Below, one piece after another: positions 19,343-26,429 of a stretch of DNA of 64,000 nucleotides. The DNA is from Rheinheimera aquimaris (lineage in GTDB: Bacteria > Pseudomonadota > Gammaproteobacteria > Enterobacterales > Alteromonadaceae), in the NCBI RefSeq assembly GCF_020531985.1, contig NZ_JAJAVQ010000004.1, positions 248,001-312,000 on the forward strand, read 5' to 3'. Within the stretch, counting starts at the first letter, position 1; the number at the start of each line of letters is the position of its first letter. A model generated the notes under the pieces. The model worked only from the letters and a program-made list of their open reading frames with translations, ran no database searches and had not been told where the DNA came from. The position numbers were made by a program, and so were the translations under genes.

Positions 19343-19459
19343 ATGAGTAAAGCGTCCAGTCGTGGTTTTGGCTTTACCGCAATCGCCATTGTTGTTTGTT
19401 TAATGGCGTTATCGGCATTTTTGACCAAAGCCGAAGCTGTCTGCCTGCTATGCGGATAG
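19343..19459 (+). CDS. 38-residue single-span membrane protein
   Basis: A short reading frame with GAGG seven bases before its ATG and a recognisable promoter upstream. The product begins MSKASSRGFGFTAIAIVV, continues CLMALSAFLTKAEA and ends VCLLCG. One hydrophobic segment of about 18 residues follows a basic N-terminus, so the C-terminus with its C-x-x-C pair should face the periplasm. Alternatively, the protein is cleaved after AEA. I do not recognise it. The separate promoter, ribosome-binding site and membrane-protein composition argue for a real gene. The operator-like palindrome suggests regulated expression. Confidence 0.6.
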   Translation: MSKASSRGFGFTAIAIVVCLMALSAFLTKAEAVCLLCG

Positions 19460-19531
19460 CGGAAACTGAATATAGTCAAACGGAATGACTGAGACTCAGG
19501 GGGGCTTTGCTCCCCTGATGCTTATCTGTGT

Positions 19532-20110
19532 TTAAGCTTTTCTATGCCGCTCGCGGTTTTCCCGCTTTTGCTCCGCATTCTTCTGCAGCAATACATAGGT
19601 TGCAGAATAGCCGCCGTGTTGCTTTTGCGCAGTATTACATGCCAGTACGGTTGCCATCTGTGGCAGCCATTTAAATACATAGCTGCGTAATATGGCTGGA
19701 TGCGGTTTACTGTTTCGGCCCATACCGTGCTGAATCAGTAAGGTACGAATACCACGCTTGTGACAATCTTCGATAAAGAAGAACAGCTCGCGCCGGGCAT
19801 CTGTCAGGCTCTTGCCCAGCAGGTTTAATGTGGCATCTAACTGGTACTTACCAAGACGCAGGTTACGATACACGCCATCCTGTACACCGTCTTTTTTATA
19901 GGTAAAGGGTTCATCCGGTTTTACCAGATCAACATATTCCATGCTGAGATAGTTTGGATCATATTCCATTTCCTGCTCAGCGGCTTTGCGCCGGGCTTGC
20001 TGCGCTAATGTCGGACTAAATTCGCTGTGCTCTGGCAGTACCTCATCCTGAGACAAAGGTTTAACGCCAGACATTTCCTGCAGAAATAAATCTAGGTCAT
20101 CGTCTTGCAT
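19532..20110 (-). CDS. smrA: Smr-domain endonuclease SmrA
   Basis: 192 residues from the ATG giving MQDDDLDLFLQEMSGVKPL, the family N-terminus; the longer frame upstream lacks support. The Smr domain (about residues 90-180) shows LDATLNLLGKSLTDARREL, FFFIEDCHKRGIRTLLIQHGMG (in two parts) and the terminal HGGYSATYVLLQK. It is the small MutS-related DNA endonuclease YdaL/SmrA type, which nicks branched or closed DNA. The domain order, an N-terminal DUF-like region with PLSQDEV then DPNYLSMEYVDLVKPDEPF, matches enterobacterial SmrA (187 residues). Monocistronic. Confidence 0.9.
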   Translation of the reverse strand: MQDDDLDLFLQEMSGVKPLSQDEVLPEHSEFSPTLAQQARRKAAEQEMEYDPNYLSMEYVDLVKPDEPFTYKKDGVQDGVYRNLRLGKYQLDATLNLLGKSLTDARRELFFFIEDCHKRGIRTLLIQHGMGRNSKPHPAILRSYVFKWLPQMATVLACNTAQKQHGGYSATYVLLQKNAEQKRENRERHRKA

Positions 20111-20183
20111 ACTGCACTCTCTTGTCTTACCGGGTCGCAATTATAACCCGCCTGTTGATCTGACAAAAGTAGCAGCGACTGCC

Positions 20184-20471
20184 TTACTCGGCTTGGGTGG
20201 TCAGGGCGGTGGTAGGCGCAACAGTGTGGTCTGCTGATTTTTGTGCTTTCCGGGCTTGAGCAAAACGAACTAAGTAGTAAGCATTGATTAATAATACTAA
20301 TAAATTAGATATCACACCCTGAGGGATTGCAATATGGCTGTAATAAACAAATAGCAGGCTGCAGCCAACCAGAGTTGCCAGGCGTAACCAAAATACGTCC
20401 TTGATAAAAAATGCACCGATACAGATTGTTAAGCCTATCCAGCTGATGATATCGAACACAATATGTTCCAT
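20184..20471 (-). CDS. YgjV-like inner-membrane protein
   Basis: 95 residues starting at the ATG preceded by AGGAA at seven bases; the longer frame has a non-conserved basic leader. Three to four hydrophobic segments are seen: FDIISWIGLTICIGAFFI, VFWLRLATLVGCSLLFVYY and GVISNLLVLLINAYYLVRF. The layout and spacing resemble the YgjV family of bacterial inner-membrane proteins, whose function is not established. The C-terminal 25 residues are polar. Confidence 0.65.
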   Translation of the reverse strand: MEHIVFDIISWIGLTICIGAFFIKDVFWLRLATLVGCSLLFVYYSHIAIPQGVISNLLVLLINAYYLVRFAQARKAQKSADHTVAPTTALTTQAE

Positions 20472-20675
20472 TTTACATTCCTGACTATTGATGTTGGGTA
20501 GGCTAAACATTTTGCCAGCATTATTTTTGCGCATTATGCGGTGCCTTTGAGAGCCGCTCAACTGAGTAATTTTGCTTCTCTGGGATTAGTTTAATTAATG
20601 AATTTTTCAAGGCAAATTACAGGTGTAAAAACGTGTTCTATACTTAATGGCAGCTGAACAGGGAAGGAAGATGTT

Positions 20676-21080
20676 ATGTGGCCAGAAAAAGTATACGAAG
20701 TTTTACCTTATGCTTATGTCACCGCCGGAATTGGCGTGATGGTAAGTGTTGAATCTGTGCTGGCGTTTGCTGCCGGAGCTCTGATGGCAGGGGCTGGAGC
20801 AGTGGTTTGGGTGTTGCGCTCAGACAATAGGCGCTCAGATATTAAAAACGCCAGAGAAAAATATGGTGGTGTTCTGCCGTTCTGGTTATATGAACTGTTG
20901 CCTTTTAGCTACTTTATGCTGGCGGTAATGTTGTTCACTGGCAGTGATAATGTGTACTTTTATCCATTTGCCATGATTTTACTGGTGATTGGTGTGCAGC
21001 TATGGCTGCTGCGTAGCAGTTATCGTAAACATCAGCGGCCTGTACCTGTTAAGGTAAAGCCGCTGCGTTCAAGAGCCTGA
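20676..21080 (+). CDS. Unknown membrane protein with internal repeat
   Basis: 134 residues, about four transmembrane segments. Two halves look duplicated: MWPEKVYEVLPYAYVTAG at the start and PFWLYELLPFSYFMLAV at about residue 67. Each is followed by a membrane span, a further hydrophobic span (VLAFAAGALMAGAGAVVWVLRS and FYPFAMILLVIGVQLWLLRS) and a basic loop. Both second spans end in LRS plus Arg/Asn, which strengthens the case for an internal duplication. GGAAGGAAG precedes the ATG. I do not recognise the family. Its stop abuts that of the convergent M28 peptidase. Confidence 0.7.
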   Translation: MWPEKVYEVLPYAYVTAGIGVMVSVESVLAFAAGALMAGAGAVVWVLRSDNRRSDIKNAREKYGGVLPFWLYELLPFSYFMLAVMLFTGSDNVYFYPFAMILLVIGVQLWLLRSSYRKHQRPVPVKVKPLRSRA

Positions 21081-21081
21081 G

Positions 21082-22413
21082 TTATTTTCTTAAATCGTAT
21101 CGGCTGTTTGCAACAGCCGATACGGTGTGTAGCCATACCTGCAGATTTTGCTGCAGTGCTGCCGGATCAATTTTATCCAATGTATCGTTGGGGGTGTGGT
21201 GGTAGTCAAAATAGTCTGTACCATCTTGTTGCAGGCTGACAACCGGTACACCCTGAGCTTTGAGCACTGAGACGTCCGGGCCACCAGAGGCAGTATTGTT
21301 ACCGGCTTCTACACCATAGCTTGCCAGCTTCTGTTGCAGAGCTTTGGCAAATGCCAGCGATTTTTCACCGAAACCGGTATCAAGACGCCAGATCCGGCCA
21401 GCACCAAAATCTGACTCGGAGGCAAAAACATGCTTGTTCAGGTTATTGGCGTGTTTAGCGGCATAAGCCCGGGCACCGACCAGGCCGCCTTCTTCGTTGC
21501 CAAACAGCACAACTCTTATTGTACGCTGTGGCCGGCCTTGTTGCTTTAGTAGCGCTGCGGTTGCTATAACAAGACCAACGCCAGCACCGTCATCCAAAGC
21601 ACCTGTGCCTTCATCCCATGAATCCAGATGAGCGCCGATCAGCACGATTTCATCCGGGTATTTGCTGCCGGTAATTTCTGCAATCACGTTATGACTGGTG
21701 ACTTCTCCTGGCAATTTATTCTGCATTTGTAACTGCAGTGTCAGCTCTGGTTGGCGCTCAAGCATTCTGGCCAGTTGCATTGCATCCGGTACCGACACAG
21801 CTGCTGCCGGGATCCTTGCTACATCATCGCTGTAGCGCATAATGCCGGTGTGGGCAAAGCGGTTGATGCTGGTGCCGACAGAGCGGATAATGATGGCTTT
21901 AGCGCCCAGCTTTGCAGCTTCGACGGCACCTTGCGCCCGCGCACCGACAACAGAGCCGTAAAAGCTGCCAAGTTTATCCTTTTCCATACTCTTATTGATA
22001 AAGACAATTTTATCTTTTACCAGAGTCTGGTCTGCTGCTTTTAACTGCTCCAGACTGTCAAACATGGCAACCTGAGCACTGATACCGTCAAAAGGGGTGG
22101 CGACAGAACCGCCTAAAGCTGTTACCACCAGATTCTGCCGGAATGGCTCGCTGACGGTCAGGCTGGCCTGACCGCGCTCCCAGTACTGCATCGTAAACGG
22201 CTCTGTCCAGACTTTATCGAAACCAAGTTGTTTAAAGGTGCGCTCTGCCCATGCAACAGCTCTGGCATCAGCTTCGCTGCCAGCCAACCGCTGGCCGACT
22301 TCGACGGTCAGTGACTCTGTCAGCTGATAGGCCAGGGTATCATTAAATGTCAGGTTATTCGCAGCAGTGCTAAAGCTTAGCGCTGCTGCGGTTAGTGTCA
22401 GCCATAATTTCAT
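21082..22413 (-). CDS. M28-family zinc aminopeptidase/carboxypeptidase Q-like
   Basis: 443 residues with a signal peptide (MKLWLTLTAAALSFSTAA). It has a PA-domain-like insertion (around VKDKIVFINKSMEKDK) and an M28 catalytic domain. Co-catalytic zinc motifs: GAHLDSWDEGTGALDDGAG (His, Asp), FGNEEGGLVGARAY (Glu-Glu) and the late HTPNDTLDKID. This is the layout of secreted carboxypeptidase Q/aminopeptidase proteins that cut dipeptides or release N-terminal residues. It should act in the periplasm or outside the cell. Divergent from the receiver gene. Confidence 0.9.
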   Translation of the reverse strand: MKLWLTLTAAALSFSTAANNLTFNDTLAYQLTESLTVEVGQRLAGSEADARAVAWAERTFKQLGFDKVWTEPFTMQYWERGQASLTVSEPFRQNLVVTALGGSVATPFDGISAQVAMFDSLEQLKAADQTLVKDKIVFINKSMEKDKLGSFYGSVVGARAQGAVEAAKLGAKAIIIRSVGTSINRFAHTGIMRYSDDVARIPAAAVSVPDAMQLARMLERQPELTLQLQMQNKLPGEVTSHNVIAEITGSKYPDEIVLIGAHLDSWDEGTGALDDGAGVGLVIATAALLKQQGRPQRTIRVVLFGNEEGGLVGARAYAAKHANNLNKHVFASESDFGAGRIWRLDTGFGEKSLAFAKALQQKLASYGVEAGNNTASGGPDVSVLKAQGVPVVSLQQDGTDYFDYHHTPNDTLDKIDPAALQQNLQVWLHTVSAVANSRYDLRK

Positions 22414-22543
22414 CTTTTCATTTTATCCCGCTGTTGATACAGTACCTCTGACTGTACCACTTTTTATGCAGGCTCCACAGCGCCAGCAGATAGAAAAGAT
22501 AAATAGTCAGACGGAGCGAATTCAGGCAGTTAAGGACGCGATT

Positions 22544-22915
22544 ATGCCAACAGCACCTTTTAGTGCATTAGTTGTTGACGATGTTGCCGCGGTGCGCAGC
22601 TATATCAGTCAGATATTGCAACAGATGGGAATTACATCAGTATACGAAGCCGCCGACGGACGCAGTGCGCTGCAATTGTTCGACGACCATCAGCCCCAAT
22701 TGGTGTTTTTGGATATCCATTTACCAGATGTAAACGGTCATCAGCTACTTAAAGAAATTAAACTGCAGCAACAGCATACTGTTGTTTTCATGGTATCGGC
22801 GTTTTCCAGTGTAGAGAATCTGAAGCAGGCTGTGGAAAATGGCGCCCGTGCTTTTGTGATCAAGCCTTTTACCGCTAATCGTATCAATAGTCTGGTCAGA
22901 CCCTTGTTGCATTAA
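22544..22915 (+). CDS. Stand-alone CheY-like receiver
   Basis: I choose the ATG at 22544, which has AAGGA eight bases before it and gives a 123-residue single receiver. The frame is open for 59 more codons upstream, partly antisense to the peptidase leader. Visible phospho-acceptor and pocket residues: VVDDVAAVRSYI (acidic pair), VFLDIHLPD (phospho-Asp), VSAFSS (Thr/Ser switch) and VIKPF (Lys). No output domain is present, so it acts by protein-protein contact or as a phosphate sink. The nearest orphan partners in the window are CheX (0.9 kb) and the GAF kinase (54.1 kb), but no linkage is shown. Confidence 0.82.
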   Translation: MPTAPFSALVVDDVAAVRSYISQILQQMGITSVYEAADGRSALQLFDDHQPQLVFLDIHLPDVNGHQLLKEIKLQQQHTVVFMVSAFSSVENLKQAVENGARAFVIKPFTANRINSLVRPLLH

Positions 22916-22953
22916 GCCGCTTTTATCCCTGTTATCGCAAAAATCGTTATTCT

Positions 22954-22967
22954 TTGTTAAATAACAA
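22954..22967. promoter_or_regulatory. Operator-like palindrome before the ArsR gene
   Basis: TTGTTA-AA-TAACAA, a perfect inverted repeat immediately upstream of the -35. A second, overlapping pair GTTATT/AATAAC extends the AT-rich symmetry. Probably the autoregulatory site of the ArsR protein. Confidence 0.5.
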
Positions 22968-22975
22968 TCATTTTA

Positions 22976-23004
22976 TTGTCGCTTTATACCTGAGTCGGTA
23001 ATAT
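22976..23004 (+). promoter_or_regulatory. Promoter of the ArsR-family gene
   Basis: -35 TTGTCG (22976-22981), 17-base spacer, -10 TAATAT (22999-23004); the ATG is at 23036. Confidence 0.6.
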
Positions 23005-23035
23005 TGAACCAATCAGTCAGATAGAGTTAGGTGTA

Positions 23036-23338
23036 ATGAATTTACAGGATATGCTGCAAAATTCCGCCAAGGCAGTGAAATTGTTAAAAGCGGTATCCAA
23101 TGAGCGACGTTTACTGATCCTCTGCCATTTGTTAGATGGGGAATTATCCGTTGGTGAGATGAATGAAAAGCTGGAGCTAAGTCAGTCTGCGTTGTCGCAG
23201 CATCTGGCATTATTACGTCAGCATAAACTGGTAAAAACCCGTAAAGCCGCGCAAACGGTGTATTACAGCCTTAACAGTAAAGAAGCTGAAGCGCTGATTG
23301 CATTGCTGCATAAACTGTATTGCTCGGATGATAAGTAA
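23036..23338 (+). CDS. ArsR-family regulator, YgaV/BigR/SqrR thiol-sensor type
   Basis: 100 residues. The winged-helix contains LSVGEMNEKLELSQSALSQHLALLRQHKLV. The metal-site motif ELCVCDL of ArsR/SmtB is replaced by ELSVGEM, so it is not a classical metal sensor. Two cysteines, Cys30 (RRLLILCHLL) and Cys96 (KLYCSDDK), match in place the redox pair of YgaV, BigR and SqrR, which sense persulfide/sulfide. The gene probably represses itself through the palindrome upstream. No sulfide-oxidation gene is adjacent, so its targets lie elsewhere. It shares a bidirectional terminator with rpsT. Confidence 0.82.
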   Translation: MNLQDMLQNSAKAVKLLKAVSNERRLLILCHLLDGELSVGEMNEKLELSQSALSQHLALLRQHKLVKTRKAAQTVYYSLNSKEAEALIALLHKLYCSDDK

Positions 23339-23346
23339 ATAACAGC

Positions 23347-23380
23347 AACAAAAAAGCCGGCATTAGCCGGCTTTTTTGTT
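23347..23380. terminator. Bidirectional terminator between arsR-like gene and rpsT
   Basis: Perfect fifteen-base arms (AACAAAAAAGCCGGC / GCCGGCTTTTTTGTT) and an ATTA loop. A-run and T-run flank the GC stem, so it can stop transcripts from both sides. Confidence 0.94.
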
Positions 23381-23391
23381 GGAACTGTGTC

Positions 23392-23661
23392 TTAAGCAGC
23401 GCTTAATGCTTTAACATGAGCATTTAAACGAGCTTTATGACGTGCTGCTTTGTTCTTGTGGATCAGACCTTTAGCGGCCATACGATCCAGAACAGGCACC
23501 ATTTTCTTGAATGCTTCAGTAGAAGCAGTTACGTCAGCAGTTAATACCGCTGCGTAGGTTTTCTTAATGAAAGTACGCATCATAGAACGTTGTGAAGCAT
23601 TTTGCTGACGACGTTTTTCTGATTGAATTGCGCGCTTCTTAGCAGACTTAATGTTAGCCAA
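23392..23661 (-). CDS. rpsT: 30S ribosomal protein S20
   Basis: 89 residues with the S20 N-terminus [18 protein letters not shown] and the Ala/Lys-rich helical body. S20 binds 16S rRNA helix 9 and helix 44 regions and is needed early in 30S assembly. The start codon is TTG (AGGAG seven bases before). In E. coli rpsT also starts with UUG, and the weak start contributes to autogenous control by S20; conservation here suggests the same. It is divergent from murJ, as in other gammaproteobacteria. Confidence 0.97.
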   Translation of the reverse strand: MANIKSAKKRAIQSEKRRQQNASQRSMMRTFIKKTYAAVLTADVTASTEAFKKMVPVLDRMAAKGLIHKNKAARHKARLNAHVKALSAA

Positions 23662-23704
23662 GGTAACACTCCTAAAAAACTAAACCGGACCCATCAAAGG
23701 CCGC

Positions 23705-23735
23705 ATAATATGCCTATTTAATGGCCCGTTGTCAA
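23705..23735 (-). promoter_or_regulatory. Promoter of rpsT
   Basis: Reading the minus strand: perfect -35 TTGACA (23735-23730), then CATATT after 17 bases or TATTAT after 19. One of these is the -10. Confidence 0.65.
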
Positions 23736-23836
23736 ATGCTTTCACCGGAAAGTCGCAGATTTTAATCTGTCGCGCTACTGGTAATCTGTTGTGCTAACGG
23801 GGCAAAATAGCCGCTGGCTTACAGAAGGAAGTTGTC

Positions 23837-25411
23837 GTGTCGGCAAAGTTATTGAAATCGGGTCTTATTGTCAGCTTTATGACGTTAATTTCACGCGTGC
23901 TGGGTTTGGTGCGCGACGTAGTGGTGGCTAACTTTATTGGAGCCGGTGCCGCAGCTGACGTGTTCTTTTTTGCTAATCGTATTCCAAATTTTCTGCGGCG
24001 TTTATTTGCTGAAGGTGCATTTTCTCAGGCATTCGTGCCCGTGTTGGCAGAGGTAAAAGCAAAGCATGGTGATGACGCTGTACGTTTGCTGCTTGCCAGA
24101 GTGACCGGCAGTTTAGGCGTGGTGGTTACGCTGGTAACGCTGTTTGGTGTTATTGCCTCGCCTTTGGTTGCGATGCTGTTTGGTATGGGCTGGTTTGTCG
24201 AGTGGCTATACGACGGCCCGGATGCGCATAAGTTTGAACTCGCCAGTGTGATGTTAAAAATTACCTTTCCTTATTTATGGTTTATCAGTCTGGTCGCGTT
24301 TTCAGGGGCAATACTGAACACCTACAACCGTTTTGCTGTAGCCGCATTTACGCCGGTTTTTTTGAACATCACGATGATTTTATGCGCGGTGTATATGGCG
24401 CCTACGCTTGAAGAACCCGCTCTGGCTTTAGCCTGGGGCGTGTTCATTGGTGGCGTGGTACAACTGCTGTTTCAGTTACCGTTTCTGGCCAAAGCTGGTT
24501 TGCTGGTCTGGCCGAAGTGGGGCTGGCGCGACGATAACGTGGTAAAGATCAGAAAGTTAATGCTACCGGCATTGTTTGGTGTGTCGGTTAGCCAGATTAA
24601 TTTGCTGCTTGATACAGTCATTGCTTCTTTTCTACTGACCGGTGCTGTCAGCTGGTTGTATTACTCTGACCGGTTAATTGAGTTTCCGCTCGGCTTGTTT
24701 GGCATTGCCATTGCGACCGTTATTTTGCCTAATTTGTCACGGCATCATGCCAGTGAAAATACCGCCCGTTTTAGCCAGACACTGGATTGGTCGTTACGCT
24801 TTGTGGCGTTGTTCGGTATTCCCGCTATGGCTGGGCTGATGGTGTTGTCCCAGCCGATAGTCGCACTGTTGTTTATGCGGGGAGAGTTCAGTCAGCACGA
24901 TGTGCTGATGGTGTCCTATAGCTTAATTGCTTACAGCACAGGCCTGCTCAGTTATATGCTGATTAAGGTACTGGCACCGGGTTACTATGCCCGGCAGGAT
25001 ATTAAAACACCGGTACGCATCGGGATCATTGCAATGATCGCGAATATGGCCTTTAACCTGATGTTGGCACCTTTTTTAAGCTACGTTGGCCTGGCACTGG
25101 CAACTGCGATGTCGGCCAGTTTAAATGCTTTTTTACTGTACCGAGGTTTAAAAACCACCGGTGTGTACCAACTAACACAGACAACACTTTGGTTTCTGGC
25201 CAAACTGATTGCTGCCAGTGGCGTGATGGCGGCGTTGCTGTACTGGCAAACACCCACGCTTAACAGTTGGGTGCAGCTGAGTTTTAGCCACCAGGTATGG
25301 CGGCTTAGCCTGCTGTGCGTGTCCGCTATCGTCGGATATTTTACGCTGTTATGGCTGCTGGGCGTCAGGTTGGCGCATTTTAAAGCCAATTCTGTTGCTG
25401 AAAGCAATTAA
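23837..25411 (+). CDS. murJ: Lipid II flippase MurJ
   Basis: MurJ moves undecaprenyl-PP-MurNAc-pentapeptide-GlcNAc (lipid II) across the inner membrane for peptidoglycan synthesis. 524 residues with about 14 membrane segments of the MOP exporter superfamily. The N-terminal signature is LLKSGLIVSFMTLISRVLGLVRDVVVANFIG (in overlapping parts), followed by ADVFFFANRIPNFLRRLFAEGAF, which carries the essential arginines of the central cavity. The start is GTG with GAAGGAAG upstream. First gene of the murJ-ribF-ileS-lspA-fkpB-ispH series. Confidence 0.96.
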   Translation: MSAKLLKSGLIVSFMTLISRVLGLVRDVVVANFIGAGAAADVFFFANRIPNFLRRLFAEGAFSQAFVPVLAEVKAKHGDDAVRLLLARVTGSLGVVVTLVTLFGVIASPLVAMLFGMGWFVEWLYDGPDAHKFELASVMLKITFPYLWFISLVAFSGAILNTYNRFAVAAFTPVFLNITMILCAVYMAPTLEEPALALAWGVFIGGVVQLLFQLPFLAKAGLLVWPKWGWRDDNVVKIRKLMLPALFGVSVSQINLLLDTVIASFLLTGAVSWLYYSDRLIEFPLGLFGIAIATVILPNLSRHHASENTARFSQTLDWSLRFVALFGIPAMAGLMVLSQPIVALLFMRGEFSQHDVLMVSYSLIAYSTGLLSYMLIKVLAPGYYARQDIKTPVRIGIIAMIANMAFNLMLAPFLSYVGLALATAMSASLNAFLLYRGLKTTGVYQLTQTTLWFLAKLIAASGVMAALLYWQTPTLNSWVQLSFSHQVWRLSLLCVSAIVGYFTLLWLLGVRLAHFKANSVAESN

Positions 25412-25460
25412 TTAAGTGGTTATAATGCGCGGTTTGTAACCAGAGGGCAAAACAGCAGGC

Positions 25461-26411
25461 ATGGAGTTAATACGCGGCTTACATAATATTCAGCCCCGTC
25501 ATCGCGGTTGTGTGCTGACTATCGGCAATTTTGATGGTGTGCATCTTGGGCACCAGGCTGTGTTGGCCAGGGTTGTTGCTATTGCCAGACAAATGCAGCT
25601 GCCCTCCTGTGTTATGTTGTTTGAACCACAGCCGCTGGAGCTGTTTGCCGGTAATTCGGCGCCGGCACGTTTAAGCCGGTTTCGTGAGAAATATGTGGCT
25701 CTGGCTGGGCTTGGTATAGACCGGTTGCTATGTGTGCACTTTACACCTGATTTTGCTGCCAAGGCTCCCGAGCAGTTTATTCAGCAGTTGCTGCTAAAAC
25801 AGTTGGGTGTAGAGCAGCTGATCGTCGGTGATGATTTTCGCTTTGGTAAAAACCGCAGCGGCAGTTTTGAACTGCTGGCACTAGCAGCTGAGCAGCATCA
25901 GTTTGGGCTTTGTAGCACATCCAGTTTATTACTGGGGCAGCAGCGGATTAGCAGCACCTTGATCCGTCAGGCCTTGGCCGATGACAATTTAACGCTGGCA
26001 GCAGAGATGCTTGGGCGACCTTTTGCTCTGACTGGCAGAGTACGCCACGGCAGAAAGTTAGGCCGGGATCTTGGGTTCCCGACCGCGAATGTGTTTTTAT
26101 ACCGGCGCAAGCTGCCGGTTGCAGGCGTTTATGCCATTACCGCGAACACTGTATTTGGCAGCTTTATGGGTGTAGCTAATATTGGCAACAGACCAACGGT
26201 GCAAGGGCAACGCCAACAACTGGAAGCACATTTGTTTGATTTTAAAGGTGATTTATACGGCAGTCAGATTGAGGTGTTATTGCAGCATAAGCTGCGCAGC
26301 GAGCAGCGCTTCGCCAGTCTGGCCGAGTTACAACAACAAATTGCAGCGGATGTGACAGCTGCAAAAACATTTTTTCAGCAGGGGGGCAGCAGCCACCCAT
26401 GCCACTATTGA
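25461..26411 (+). CDS. ribF: Bifunctional riboflavin kinase/FAD synthetase RibF
   Basis: 316 residues. The N-terminal FAD synthetase (adenylyltransferase) domain shows TIGNFDGVHLGHQAV and RISSTLIRQAL. The C-terminal riboflavin kinase domain (about 185-305) shows GRVRHGRKLGRDLGFPTANV and GVANIGNRPTV. It makes FMN from riboflavin and then FAD. It lies between murJ and ileS, the conserved gammaproteobacterial order, with 49 bases to murJ and 18 to ileS. A TATAAT-like sequence in the gap before it may be an internal promoter. Confidence 0.97.
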   Translation: MELIRGLHNIQPRHRGCVLTIGNFDGVHLGHQAVLARVVAIARQMQLPSCVMLFEPQPLELFAGNSAPARLSRFREKYVALAGLGIDRLLCVHFTPDFAAKAPEQFIQQLLLKQLGVEQLIVGDDFRFGKNRSGSFELLALAAEQHQFGLCSTSSLLLGQQRISSTLIRQALADDNLTLAAEMLGRPFALTGRVRHGRKLGRDLGFPTANVFLYRRKLPVAGVYAITANTVFGSFMGVANIGNRPTVQGQRQQLEAHLFDFKGDLYGSQIEVLLQHKLRSEQRFASLAELQQQIAADVTAAKTFFQQGGSSHPCHY

Positions 26412-26429
26412 TAAGACGGAACATAACGG

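Noticed and set aside
19496-19521. Hairpin (TCAGGGG / CCCCTGA) after the 38-residue gene
   Set aside because: Neither strand shows a T-run, so it is not listed as a terminator.
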